The position numbers were made by a program, and so were the translations under genes. Shown here in pieces: positions 48,901 to 61,600 of a DNA stretch of 64,000 nucleotides. The DNA is from Coffea arabica. Its lineage: Eukaryota > Streptophyta > Magnoliopsida > Gentianales > Rubiaceae. The DNA is taken from contig NC_092312.1 in assembly GCF_036785885.1 (NCBI RefSeq), positions 11,426,001 to 11,490,000 of the forward strand, written 5' to 3'. The notes beneath the pieces were generated by a model. That model was not told the origin of the DNA. It ran no database searches and worked only from the letters and a program-made list of their open reading frames with translations. Positions within the stretch are counted from its first letter, which is position 1. The number at the start of each line of letters is the position of its first letter.

Positions 48901-50083
48901 AAGTAGGGCTATATCGATGTGGCCAAGGGGGACTAACCAATTCTACCTCTTTCTAATTGCGTCATACCCTTCAATCAATTCCAAAGAGTCCTACAGCCAA
49001 TTTCAAACAACTGGAGGTAAAAAAGTGACCGTTGGTTGCATAACTAATACACCACCTAGTCAACTTCAACTAGAGGTTTTAGCAGTCTAGTACCCTTTCT
49101 TTCAAGGATTATAGCAGGCTAAAATTACAAAGCCAGAACGGACCAAGCAAAAACTAGACACAAACCAAGGGCAGAGGCAGCTGTTTATAGCAATTCACCC
49201 TGATAACTAATATAATGAAAACATTGCAGTTGCAGCACAAGTACGAGTTAACATGACGAGATAAGACAAATTCAAGCTTCTGATTGTTCATTAGGAGAAC
49301 ACCAGAACTTCAGGTGTCCAGATTTCAACAACTAAACAGAAAGGCACCGAATAAATAAAACAAGGCAGGAAAAATCTCTCAAAAAGGACAGCAGACAGGT
49401 GAGGAATTGGAGCTTTTTGTCTCCAGCAAAATGGTGTATAAACCAATTAGAAGACTTGCAAACCTTCTTAAGTGTCCGGCATATCTCTGTGAAATCACCA
49501 GGAGCTATCCTTTTGGTAGATGCAAGCTTGGTTAACTCTGCAACAGCTTCTTTCCGCTCTGACCACTTTGCAGCTTTCTGAAATATCAAGACGGACAAAC
49601 AAAAAGTTACCTTCCATCCTACATAAATTAGCCCAATAATGAGATGATAAAAGATGCTTAAGTAAAAATCACAACAGTAATAACGATTTGTGTGTTTATA
49701 TGAGAGAGTGAGTGAAGCACTAACCACTCCATCCCAAAAACCAGACTTCTCCAGAGGCGTCAATATATCAACAGGATCAACAAGTTCATACTCATCTATC
49801 TCCTGATGAACTGACAAGAAAAGATTTGTCAGGCCCAGGCAGGGAGGTCAAAGGATATATAACTATATTTGAGCATGCCTTGAAAGACAAATCACCATTT
49901 TAATGCCAGTTCAAGCCATTGCTTTTCTTCAAATTCAGCACCAATAATTAATGTGACAAAAAACAGAAGAAGAATCCATTTGGCAGGGTTAGTCGCATAC
50001 CTTCAGCTGCAGCTTCTTCAGATGGCCCAGAAATCACAGCCTCAGAAGCAGCTTCATGTTCTGGCTCCTTGTCTTGCTCAGAT
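42053..50083 (-). CDS. MOR1: MOR1 internal exons in inverted orientation
   Basis: On the minus strand fifteen MOR1 exons follow in correct order. Nine are single copy: 50083-50001, 49810-49725, 49577-49464, 47407-47288, 46499-46397, 45761-45625, 45107-45042, 44927-44810 and 44701-44661. Six more lie in the left repeat arm. The single-copy set encodes about 290 residues: the linker EQDKEPEHEAASEA, the TOG2 start QEIDEYELVDPVDILTPLEK, then WSERKEAVAELTKLAS through VRKKKLTEMIGGSGGG. Phases fit throughout. One intron uses a GC donor after 46397. No promoter or start codon belongs to this strand, so it is not an independent gene. The first exon begins in phase 2 at (R)SEQDKEPE, which fits a missing upstream exon. 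After 42053 the coding order should continue with LYKIMKEHK, which is only present at 52729 (+). Confidence 0.92.
43905..44023. repeat. TA/CA microsatellite and G11 run in the left arm
   Basis: Alternating TATA, CACA and TACA units end in eleven G. The inverted copy at 50399-50517 matches in length. It lies in a MOR1 intron, and the 162- to 170-residue frames over it are intron read-through, not genes. Confidence 0.8.
45890..45938. repeat. (TA)n(TG)n microsatellite in a MOR1 intron
   Basis: About ten TA followed by about fifteen GT units, within the intron between the minus-strand exons at 46397 and 45761. Confidence 0.8.
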
Positions 50084-50234
50084 CTGACAAATGTCAATCA
50101 AAAAGTTACCATCAGAAAAGGAAAAACCACTCATCCTATGCAAATTGAATAGTCATCAGCATGCACAGCCTTCATTCACAGACTACAGCAAAATAAACTT
50201 CAAAAAAGTAATGTGCTAAAATCGTGTGGTTTGA

Positions 50235-52696
50235 AATTGATAATGTTTATTTTAACAAAAATTCTTTTAGCTTTTATTTTTGTTGACATTTGTTTCAAAC
50301 AGATTTGTTACTGTTCGTGTATAGTTGACTTGGATATTTGTACATGGGCATGCTTTTTGGCTGTTAGACCATATTTGGCAGTCACTCATGGACAGTATCC
50401 CCCCCCCCCACACACACACGTACATACATATATGTATATATATGTATGTATGTATGTACTTAATGTATACACACGTATATATATTTGTGTGTGTGTATTT
50501 ATATTTATATTTATATACATATTTGCAGTTGTAAGTTTATGGTCTCTTGCAGGTTTCAGACGGATCATTTGCTCGGAAATCTGCAGCAAGCATGCTGAGT
50601 GGGAAGAAACCTGTTCAGGCAGCTGTAAGTATTGTATGCTGCAATCCTGTATTTACACACTGTGCATTGTTTTTACTTTTTCCTTTGGCAAATTTATCTT
50701 GCTTCCGGCACATTTTTTGACTTGAAGTTCAATGTTTCAGCCTGCTAATAAGAAAGCAGCATCAACTAAATTGGGTGTTAACAAAAAGGGGGATGGATCT
50801 GGGCATGCAAAAGTTTCAAAGCCTGCAGAAACTGAAGATGTTGAGGTCTAGTTATTTTTTAGCAATTTGATAATTGGAATGCATAACTGGTGTTTCTTTT
50901 TGGCATTGCTGTACAAAGTTGTTGAATTTCTTGTGTTGCATTCTCAGCCAGCTGAAATGAGTCTTGAAGAAGTTGAAGAGAAATTGGGTTCCCTAATTCA
51001 AGCAGATACTATATCTCAATTGAAAAGTACTGTGTGGAAAGAGCGGCTGGAAGGTACTTTTTATTTTTTCCTTCAAAAACTAAAGAACATAGTTTCCCCT
51101 TTGAAATCAATTCTTGAAGTTCGTTCATATAGCAGAAAGCAGTGTTTAATATTTGAGGTTTGGAGAACAAAAGCGAATGATACTTGCATCTGTAATAGTT
51201 ATTGGTAATTCTTCATCTACTAATGGCCATTGTCACCAGTGCCATTGTCTATTTAGATTGCTCATTTTCATACCAAGCATCTTGTGAGCAGTGGCTGGGA
51301 ACAGATATTGTACCTTCTGTCAATATATTGACCTGCCATGTCTGAATTTAAGACAATGAAAGTTATTTGGAAACGAGGGGAAGTGAGTGTACTTCACAGT
51401 ATACAATCTTGGAGGTTTTTCACCTTGTGATGTAAAATCGTTTAATGATTGATGAGAGAGAGAGTGTGAGTGAGAGAGAGACAGTCCATGCTCCATTTAC
51501 TGTTGTCATACATTATTTGTGCTAGGTTTGTGTAGTTGCGAGGTACCCGATCCGCCACTGTGACTATGGATGGTGTTTACTTGTTGAGCTTAGAATATTG
51601 GGCAAATCCTAACAACGATGACTGGATATTCATAGAGACCATGATGACCATAACTTTAAGAGTTGAGTGGTTTAATAGTATGTGCTTTTCAGTTTCTTTC
51701 TGATCCCTGTCTATCAAGCTCATACTTGTTCTAGTCAAAACTTATGAACTTGTTACAGTGCATTTAGTTTTTTTTAGTAGTTAGGAACTAAAAGTAGTGG
51801 TATGTGCTTATGGTGCTTCATTTATGATGTTACCCAGTTAAATTTTTTTTTCCCTTCCCATTGCAGCTATTGGCTCTTTCAAGGAACAGGTTGAAGCAAT
51901 ACAAGAACTTGATCCATCAGTGGAGATTTTGGTCCGTTTGCTTTGTGCTGTTCCAGGCTGGGGTGAGAAAAATGTTCAGGTACTCCTATTCTATGCTCTT
52001 TATAGTCTCATAAGAATGTAAAGTTTATTGTGAGTTCCATCCGGATCGATAAGCTGATACCTTGTTTCCCTCTGACAACTGCAGGTTCAGCAGCAGGTTA
52101 TTGAGGTTATTACTCATATTGCTTCAACTGCTTCAAAGTTTCCAAAAAAATGTGTCGTGCTATGCCTTCTAGGTGAGTTGCTTTTTTTAATTAATTTTAG
52201 TCTCTAATACACACACGTGCACACTTGGCATCTGGTTTTGTTATGCGAAATGTATTTTTGGCTGACAGGTATTAGTGAAAGAGTTGCTGATATAAAGACA
52301 AGAGCTCATGCAATGAAGTGTCTTTCTACTTTTTGTGAAGCTGTTGGTCCGGGCTTTGTTTTCCAGAGAGTAAGCCCTGTTTCCATAACTGGTTTCAGAC
52401 TTTGAATGTATTGTATATTATGATAATTGGTATGGTAAGGGACAAATGAGAGCTGGTGATGTTCTTCTCAATCTGCATTTTGTTGTAGGAAGCCTTTTAT
52501 TCTGTCCAGTAAATCTAACAGGATTTGCCAGAAAATTTTTTTCCTACAGCACTTTCACAACTTATCATTTACTTTCTGTGAAGTTCTCTGGTTGATCTTG
52601 CAAGTTGGGAAGACTCTATTCTTAGATTTTACCTTCTATTAATTGTCTTTCTGTTCTGTTTAGCACTCATTTTTTGACAGTTGGGTTTATTCGTCA
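50235..52696 (+). repeat. Right arm of the 2462-bp inverted repeat within MOR1
   Basis: Exact inverted partner of 41726-44187. This copy continues into the rest of the gene at 52697, so its orientation agrees with the 3' part of MOR1. At the inner edge the two copies diverge after AATTGATAATG. At the outer edge they diverge beyond TGACGAATAAA, read from the left arm. No target-site duplication or terminal repeat marks either edge. Confidence 0.93.
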
Positions 52697-55600
52697 TCTG
52701 ATACTGTTGGCATTTGTTTTTTTTTCAGCTATACAAGATCATGAAAGAGCATAAGAATCCTAAAGTTCTTAGCGAAGGGATTCTGTGGATGGTTTCTGCA
52801 GTTGATGACTTTGGAACCTCACATTTGGTTCTGAAGGTCTGTAGTGCTTTTTGGAAGTTGTCTACTTTCTAATGATTTTTGGTCTTATCCTTAGTATAGA
52901 AATGAAGTTCCTTTATTTTGGTTACCTAAAGTTACTTTTTATGTTCTTCATCTTTTGCAGGATCTAATAGATTTCTGTAAAGATATTGGGTTACAATCTA
53001 GTACTGCTGCCACTAGAAATTCAACTATTAAACTCATTGGTACATTGCACAAGTATGTCGGTCCAGGTAAATTTTCTGCTTTCTGAAGTTATTGAAACTT
53101 TTTAATGTTTGCAGAAGATATAATGCACCTTCCATGCAGGTATTAAAGGATTTCTATCGGATGTAAAACCTGCTCTTCTCACTGCACTTGATGCAGAGTA
53201 TGAAAAAAATCCATATGAGGTACAGTTGGCTCGGGGATGGTTCTCTTTCATGTTACATTCATTCCCTTATTTTATCTTTTAGTTATACTCTTCAGGAGTC
53301 TAATCTGCAGCACCTATAAGAACCGTTAATCTTTGAGTTCTAATTTGTAGGAGTCTGCAGCACCTAAAAGAACTGTTAAGGCAGCAGAGTCCATGTCATC
53401 GTCCTCAGGTGGTGGGCTAGATAGCCTTCCACGAGAAGATATTAGTGGTAAGATCACACCTGTTCTGCTCAAGGGCTTGGAAAGTACAGATTGGAAGGTA
53501 TGACATATACACCTTAAGTTCTGTCTTGAACCATTTTTTGGAATATGCAATTTAGTAGTAATTGATTTATTCGAATTCCAGATACGACTTGAATCTATCG
53601 AAACTGTGAATAAAATCATTGAAGAGGCTAATAAGCGTATTCAACCAACTGGAACTGGTAATCATTTTCCGTGTACAGTGAGGTGGGGTTGATTTGCACT
53701 TTAGCAGCTCATTTTATTTTATAACTTTTTCCTTGGCATTTTTGATAGGGGAGCTATTTGGTGCTCTTAGAGGCCGGCTATATGATAGCAACAAGAATCT
53801 AATAATAGCAACTTTGTCTACTATTGGCGGTGTTGCATCTGCTATGGGAGCAGCTGTGGACAAGTCAAGCAAGGTTAGGGTTGTGTCCTATTTTGATTTT
53901 CACACAAGCTCGCTTTTTTGATGATCATATCGTGAAGACATTGTTTTTTGCAGGGGATTCTGTCAGATGTTTTGAAATGCCTGGGTGACAATAAAAAGCA
54001 CACACGGGAATGCACTTTGAGCACTTTAGATTCTTGGCTAGCTGCTGTTCATCTTGAGAAAATGGTTCTTCCCTTTTGCTTCCTATGATATTTCTGTTGC
54101 CAAAATTGTTTCTAGGTTCTTGATGTGTTGCTTCTTCAGATTCCTTATATTACAACTGCAATAACGGACGCTAAACTTGGTGCGGAAGGTCGCAAGGATC
54201 TTTTTGATTGGTTATCCAAACAACTGAATGTGTTAGTTAACTTCCCTGATGCCACACAGCTGCTAAAGCCTGTGGCCTCTTCTATGACGGTATTTTCTTA
54301 ATGGCATTTCACATTTACCTTAATATACTTGTATGTTTTCATTTTAGAAAATTAAGTCTGCGTGCAACTGCAATGAAAATTTGTTTCTGTTGGCGTAGGA
54401 TAAATCAGCTGATGTTCGACATTCAGCAGAAGCGTGCTTTGCTGAAATTCTCAGGATCTGTGGGCATGAAGTGGTTGGTATTGCAAATCTTGTCTGCTCT
54501 TTCGGGTTATTGATATTTATTTATCCACTTAGACCTTTCCTACATTATCCCATTTAGGTGAGCAAGAATTTGAGAGATATACAAGGACCTGCTTTAGCAA
54601 TTGTTTTGGAAAGGTTGAAGCCATATGGAGGTCTTCATGGTATTCTCCAATACAATGGCTTTAATATTTTTCCTGCTGATTTGTGGATTCCCCAGTTACC
54701 TCTTTCCTTGTGAGGGTTATTCTTGTTTGCTTAGAATCTGTTGATATTTGCGTTTTTAAGCTAAAAGCTTTTTAAGGTGCCTTTTGTTTGGTTGTGTTCT
54801 CCTTCAAGCTTATTTCTACTTCAAAATGTTGATTTGGGAAAGAATTCTTGGTTCCTTTTGCATTATAGCTTTTATTTTTCTGAATTTTCAAGACAAAAGT
54901 ACATTTTACTTTTATTTTGTTTTTAAGAAATTTGAAGAAATTTTGGAAAATTTTAAGCAAAGATATATCTTTTACTTCTGTTGTTGATTTTTAATTCCCA
55001 GAAACGTTTGAATCTGGAAGAGTTTCTGCTGCATCAAAAGGCAGCTCAAAGATTGGAAAGTCAAACGGCTATGGTGATCGTCCAACTAGACATGGAAGCA
55101 AAGCTAATTCTTCAGTATGTTTTCTGCATAGTTGAATTGCATAATAGGGTGGAATATATAAATTTAATTAACCGTTTCTCGGTTTCCTTAGAGAGCTATC
55201 CCAGCAAAAGGCCCAAGGCAAGAGTCCCTTATGTCTGTTCAAGACATTGGTGTCCAGTCACAGGCTTTGCTTAATGTCAAGGATTCAAACAAGGTATCTC
55301 TCAATTCATTTTTGAAGTCTAAATTTTTAGAGTTAGCTGCTCTTGACATCAATATTTGCACAGGATGATAGAGAGAGAATAGTTGTCCGCAGATATAAGT
55401 TTGAGGAGATTCGGTCAGAACAGATACAAGATCTTGAGGTTTGTTGTAGTCAAACATTTACTGACTGTAACAAGAGTTTTTTCTTCAGTATTGTCTATCT
55501 GTCATCAAGGTGCTTGCACTCACTAGTATTCCTATTCAACAGAATGACCTTATGAGGTTCTTTAGAGAGGATTTGCACAGGAGGCTTCTAAGTACAGACT

Positions 55601-58600
55601 TTAAGAAGCAAGTTGATGGGATTGAGATGCTGCAGAAGGTGCATTACTTGTCAGACCTTCTGGTATGTAGTGTTTGGATTGCCTTCTTACTGTTTGTCTT
55701 TTAAACTTTCAGGTGCTCCCATCCATTGCAAAAGATATAATAGAAGTTTTAGATGTGCTCTTGAAGTGGTTTGTTATGAGAATATGCGAGTCAAACACTT
55801 CATGCCTGCTCAAGGTGTTTTTTCACCCATTTCCTGCCAATTAAAGCATATTGCCATAACATTATTGATTTTTGCTTTTTCCTACCTCCTGGGACTCACT
55901 TTTGAAGAATTATTCAATAGGTGCTGGAATTTCTTCATGAACTTTTTGACATGTTGAAGAGTGAGGGGTACATCATGACTGAAGCAGAGGCTGCAATTTT
56001 TCTTCCCTGTTTGATTGAAAAGGTTTTGCCACATGACCTGCTATGTTTAAATTATGATGTTTGCCTGTCTTGTGGTGGTGCCAACAAGCTTTTCTGCCTA
56101 TCAAATGGTAAAAAAATTTATATCTATATTTTTTTGAAAAGAGGCTACTAATATTGATTGTAAAAGTAACTTTTGGCTGCTTAACTGCATTTGGAGTTAG
56201 GTGCGCTTTGTTTTGGTATATTTGACCTGTGGAATTTAGTCCTTGCCATTTAGCAACTTTGTGGTGTATGCTGTGAGCTTTATATTCTGCGAGTTTATTT
56301 CTGCCTACCAAGTGGTGTTTCTAGATACATTATTCGTTATTCATTCCCTGGAAGATACATGTTCTCAGATAGATTTGTGTTTTCTGCAGTCTGGACATAA
56401 CATAGCACAAGTACGAGAAAAGATGCGGGAGTTAATTAAGCAAATAATCCTTACATACTCTGCAGCAAAAACATTTCCATATATTCAGGAGGGCTTACGG
56501 TCTAGGAATAATCGAACTCGAATAGAGTGTGTTGATCTTGTTGGTTTCTTACTTGAAAACCATGTTTCAGAGGTAAAGTCATTATATATCTTAAGCTTCT
56601 GTTCCTTTGGTTTTACTTTCAAGAATGCTTAGTCCTTTCTTCTTTTTCTTCCAGATTTGGGGACATCTGAAGTCGTTGCAATCAGTTGCAAGCTTAACAT
56701 CGGAACGAGATGGTGATATTAGGAATGCTGCTTTAATTACTTTGGCTACTGGATACAAGATTCTTGGTGAGTTTTTATATGCTTCTGCTGATTAATTAGA
56801 TGGACATCTATACACTTGCGACTTTTGTGCTGATTATTCTTCATTATTTTTTTTATTTTAAACTTTGAGGTTGTATATTTTCTGGGTAGGCTGCAAGAAC
56901 GGGATTAACCTTGAGCTTGTCATTATGTTATGCATTATGTATCTACACACTTCTTATTTATACTGGTTGATTTCTTTAGGTGATGACATATGGAAATTCG
57001 TCGGAAAGTTGACAGAGGCTCAAAGGAGCATGTTAGATGAAAGATTCAAGCGGAAGGTGGCAACCTTTTCTCCTTTTCTCTTGGTGGTATTGGAATTTCC
57101 TATCTTGCAGGAGCCCCTTAAAAGCTATTCATATTCAATTTTGGCAGGCACGGGAGATGGACAAAAGAAAGGAGGGAAAACCCGGTGAGATTAGGGCAGT
57201 ATTAAGGCGCTCCGTGAGGGATAATGGGTATTTCCAGTCTCTTATTCGTGTGCCTTTGTTTTGTTCTTCGTACTGAGGGGCTTTTGTTAAATTATTTTCT
57301 TGGAGCAATTTCCTTTAGTGTAGATTGTAGTCTGGCTCCTTATGACCATTCTTTTACGAGTTTGATGTGCTACCTACTGATAATATGCTCTTGTACTATG
57401 ATAACTCATAGCAAGTACAAAAAAACTCATCCTGTCAACTAAAATTTCAGTTGCTTTTTAGCTTTGTGGCTTTGATTCTTTCTGCAGTCAAGAATTGTTG
57501 AACAAGTGTTGTTTATTGGGGTTGTATATATTGTGTGTTAATGCCAAAGTTTAGAATCTATTTCCATTGAATAATAGGTGAAGAAATTAGGCTGTTATAA
57601 GTTCCAGTGGTTCTATATATACTAGCACATGAACGTATAACGCATTCATTTATGTACAGTCTGACAAATGTTTCTTATTTTACTTACAATAAAGCCTGAT
57701 CTGGATTGTCAGCTATCTTTTTTCTGGTGTTCTGTGGATTAGGTGCCTCTCCAGTTGAATTTCTGTTCAGTTCCATCCAGTTCTGTAAAATAGTACCACT
57801 TTGGTGTAAACCGGTACAACTTTGGTGTAATTGTGAGTTCTGCATCAACTTAGTACAAAATTCACAGTTACACCAAAGTTGTACACATGTACACCGAATG
57901 TTGGACCCATTACATAACTGGACAGAACTGGGACTGGAAAGGCCCCATATGGGTGCTCTGGTTCTGTTGTTTACCTAGAGGGGAAAGTTCCTTCTATAAA
58001 TGCCGACTCTCCAATTGAATGTGTGAATGGTTGTTGGCTGGCCTGCGGTGAATGACATGTAAAAATCAATATCACAATTTAATCCTTTTTTTAATAGATC
58101 TGGTCTATCTTGCATGCTTGCATGTAAAATGTTGTGGATGGATGGTTTTGTTCTCTTCTTGTTTGCATGTTAACCATCCTACCTATTTAACAGGAGTAAG
58201 AGATGATTTTCTTCCTTCATGGACAGAAACTTGTACCATTATTCCTTCTCTGTTTCTTCCTCATTATTTGCAACAGCTTTCTAGTTCTATTTCCCACTTT
58301 TACGGTTGCAAAACTATTGGAGTCTGACGATACTTTAGCCAATTTTATAGTATTCTGTTTTCTATAGTTCCTTTTATCCCGCTTTTCTGTAAATTTTTTC
58401 TGCTTCTTTTCTTTTACGTTTACCTTGTACAAGCTCCATACCATATGTATTCTCGTCATCATCCTTTGTTAACAAAACTCTTGTGTTCCTGGCGTTAGTT
58501 TGTATTGGTATTCCAGCCTTGCTCTTTCCTAGTTTCTGCAAATGTCCCTTTTAGACCTCTCAACTTGTTTGCTGCTTTATACAGATTGGATCTAGCAGAA

Positions 58601-61600
58601 CAAAGCGGTGAAGTTTCCAGGTCTACTGTTGGCCCATTATCCAATAGGTACTTAACTACTTCGTTATAATTGCCATTATAGTTACATCATTGTCAATGTC
58701 TTTTTGTGATTAATTCTGTACAAGTTGCAGCTTTTTATCGATTTCTGGTTTTGTTGAAGTTGCTGTTCATCTTAATATGCAAGGTGAGGTTATTAACCGT
58801 ATTTTGTTCTAGGGACAGTTATAGTCATCCAGAGTTTCAAATGGATAGAGCTCCAATCCCTCGGACTGTTCCTGGCACAGTTGGTCCTACGGACTGGAAT
58901 GAAGCTCTGGATATAATATCATATGGTTCCCCAGAACAGGTTTTCTTTTGTTCTCTTTTGTTTAGCCTACTATGTTAGGTTAATGTTGCAGCTTCTGGAT
59001 TGTTGTTGTCTTGCTGGGTGATACTCCAATGTGGATTCTTTTATTCGCTGTTTTTTTTTCTAAGCTAATGTATTTGTGACTTATGATATAGCTCTCGACT
59101 TGCATACTATGGTAATTAATAAGAGGGTTATAGCAAACAGCTGGACCACTGAGAAATTGACAAGACTTTGATGGGGTGGAAATTTGATCTCTCTTTGAAT
59201 GGAGGTTTTAGTTTCAAGTGACAAGTGGGCTAGCTGATAAAAGTATTTTTCCTATGGTCGGTTTGTGGTATGGAATTGATTAATCAAATCCTGTTGTTAG
59301 GTGTGTTGTGGATTCTTGGTAAAAATAATAAATTAATTTTGACTAGCACCAAAGAGAAAATGTGATATTTTTCCTGGTATAAAGATGCAAGCCGCTATTC
59401 TTGGGCGTGTTGTGCATTCTTGTAAAAACTGTTAGTAATTGGTTATTCATTTGCTGCCAAGAGCAAATATGATATGTGGGTGGGAATTGCGCATTACCTT
59501 TTTGTGATTTACTGGATAATTTGCGTTATTTCTTGCAGTCCGTTGAAGGAATGAAAGTTGTGTGCCATGAGTTGGCCCAGGCCACTAGTGATCCCGAAGG
59601 CAGTGCTATGGATGATGTGGTTAAAGATGCAGATAGACTTGTTTCATGCTTAGCAAACAAGGCAACACTTAAATGCTTTCGTTTACAATGTTGGTCCCTT
59701 TTTGTTGTTTTAAATTGGTTCAAAATGCTCACACTATTTGATCTTAGCAGGTAGCTAAAACTTTCGACTTTAGTCTAACGGGCGCCTCCTCAAGATCTTG
59801 TAAATATGTCCTGAACACGCTCATGCAGGTTGGTGCTTATCACTATTGATTGTTAGTTGACCATTTTGGTACTAATAAATGAAGAAGAGATGGTGGACAT
59901 TTACTTTTCCCAGCTGTCATTGGGTTTAATAATTTTAATTTTGGTCCAATCAAGCAATCTATCAACCATAAATGTAATTTCAATACTTTTTTTTTTAACA
60001 GACATTTCAAAACAGAAGACTTGCCCATGCCGTCAAGGAGAGCACTCTTGATAGCCTAATTACTGAGCTTTTGCTTTGGCTCTTGGATGAAAGGGTTCCT
60101 CGGATGGATGATGGCAGTCAACTTTTGAAAGCTTTGAATGTCTTGATGCTAAAAATATTGGTACGCTAATAACTTCGTAATCGATTAGCATTGTTACAAA
60201 ATTCAAATTGTTCTTGTATATTCTGGAGATAATGTCCTTGCTCACTCCTATGTTTGACTAATGGTTGTGCTTCCAGGATAATGCTAACAGAACATCATCC
60301 TTTGTTGTGCTCATTAATCTCTTGCGGCCTCTTGACCCATCAAGGTGGCCATCTCCGGCAATAAACGAGTCTCTTGCTATAAGAAATCAGAAATTTTCAG
60401 ATTTGGTTGTCAAATGTCTGATCAAACTGACGAAGGTGATTCTTGTGGTTGTCTTATTTCCCTACTTATCAGTGGTAGCTATAGAGATAAGTGTATATGT
60501 CTGACTTACTAAATTGTGATACATGATGTGCAAGTGCACACATATGGCCAACTTAAGCCACAAGTAAAAGTTGCTTCAGCTAGAATATGACTAGGAAATT
60601 TACATTTTCTTTTATTCATTTCCCAGTACATCTGCTTTAAACATTTCCTACTGCAGCTTGACACGTTATTATCTCAAAATGATAAGAGTTAAAAGTTAGC
60701 ATCTGTGTGTCAGAAATTATTCCATCTTTTGTCGATCTGGTTTAGCAATTAGCATCGGCTTTGTATGTTTAAGAGCTTTTCACTGATACAGGTTTTGCAA
60801 AGTACTATTTATGAGGTTGACCTTGATCGCATTCTCCAAAGCATTCACATATACCTTCAAGAGCTAGGAATGGAAGAAATTCGCAAAAGGTATCTACTTG
60901 ATTGCTTAGTTGAGTCCTCTATTTGATTGCTTTGTCTGAATAGATCAAGTGGCTACTATCCTTGCATGCTATTGAGTAGATGTAGATGAATCACATGTTA
61001 TTTTAAACTTTTGGTGGTTCTACTTTATAAACAAGGGCGGGAGCTGATGACAAACCGTTGCGCATGGTCAAAACTGTCTTGCATGAACTTGTGAAGCTTC
61101 GTGGAACTGCCATAAAGGGTCACCTTTCAATGGTTCCAATAGATATGGAACCCCAACCAATTATACTTGCCTACATAGATCTTAACCTTCAGGTACTGCA
61201 AGATTTCACATTTGATACTTGATCTTGTTCCTGTGTGCTTTATTCAAAATTGAGATAAATATATTTTGGGAATTGCTAGACCTTGGCTGCAGCCAGAATG
61301 TTATCTCCATCTGGGCCTGTCGGCCAAACTCATTGGGGAGATTCCACGGCCAATAATCCAGCTCCTGCAACCCATTCTGCAGATGCACAATTGAAGGTAT
61401 TGAATCCTTGTTTGAGTCATGTGACTCATCTCTGTCATTGTAGACTATACATTCTCTCCTTTTCATCATTTGCATTTCTTCTTGCAGCAAGAACTTGCTG
61501 CAATATTCAAGAAAATTGGTGACAAGCAAACTTGCACCATCGGCCTTTATGAGCTGTACAGGATTACCCAATTATACCCCAAGGTTAGCAAAAAATAACA

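Noticed and set aside
41726-52696. Transposon explaining the inverted repeat
   Set aside because: The arms are ordinary MOR1 exons and introns with no terminal repeats or target duplication.
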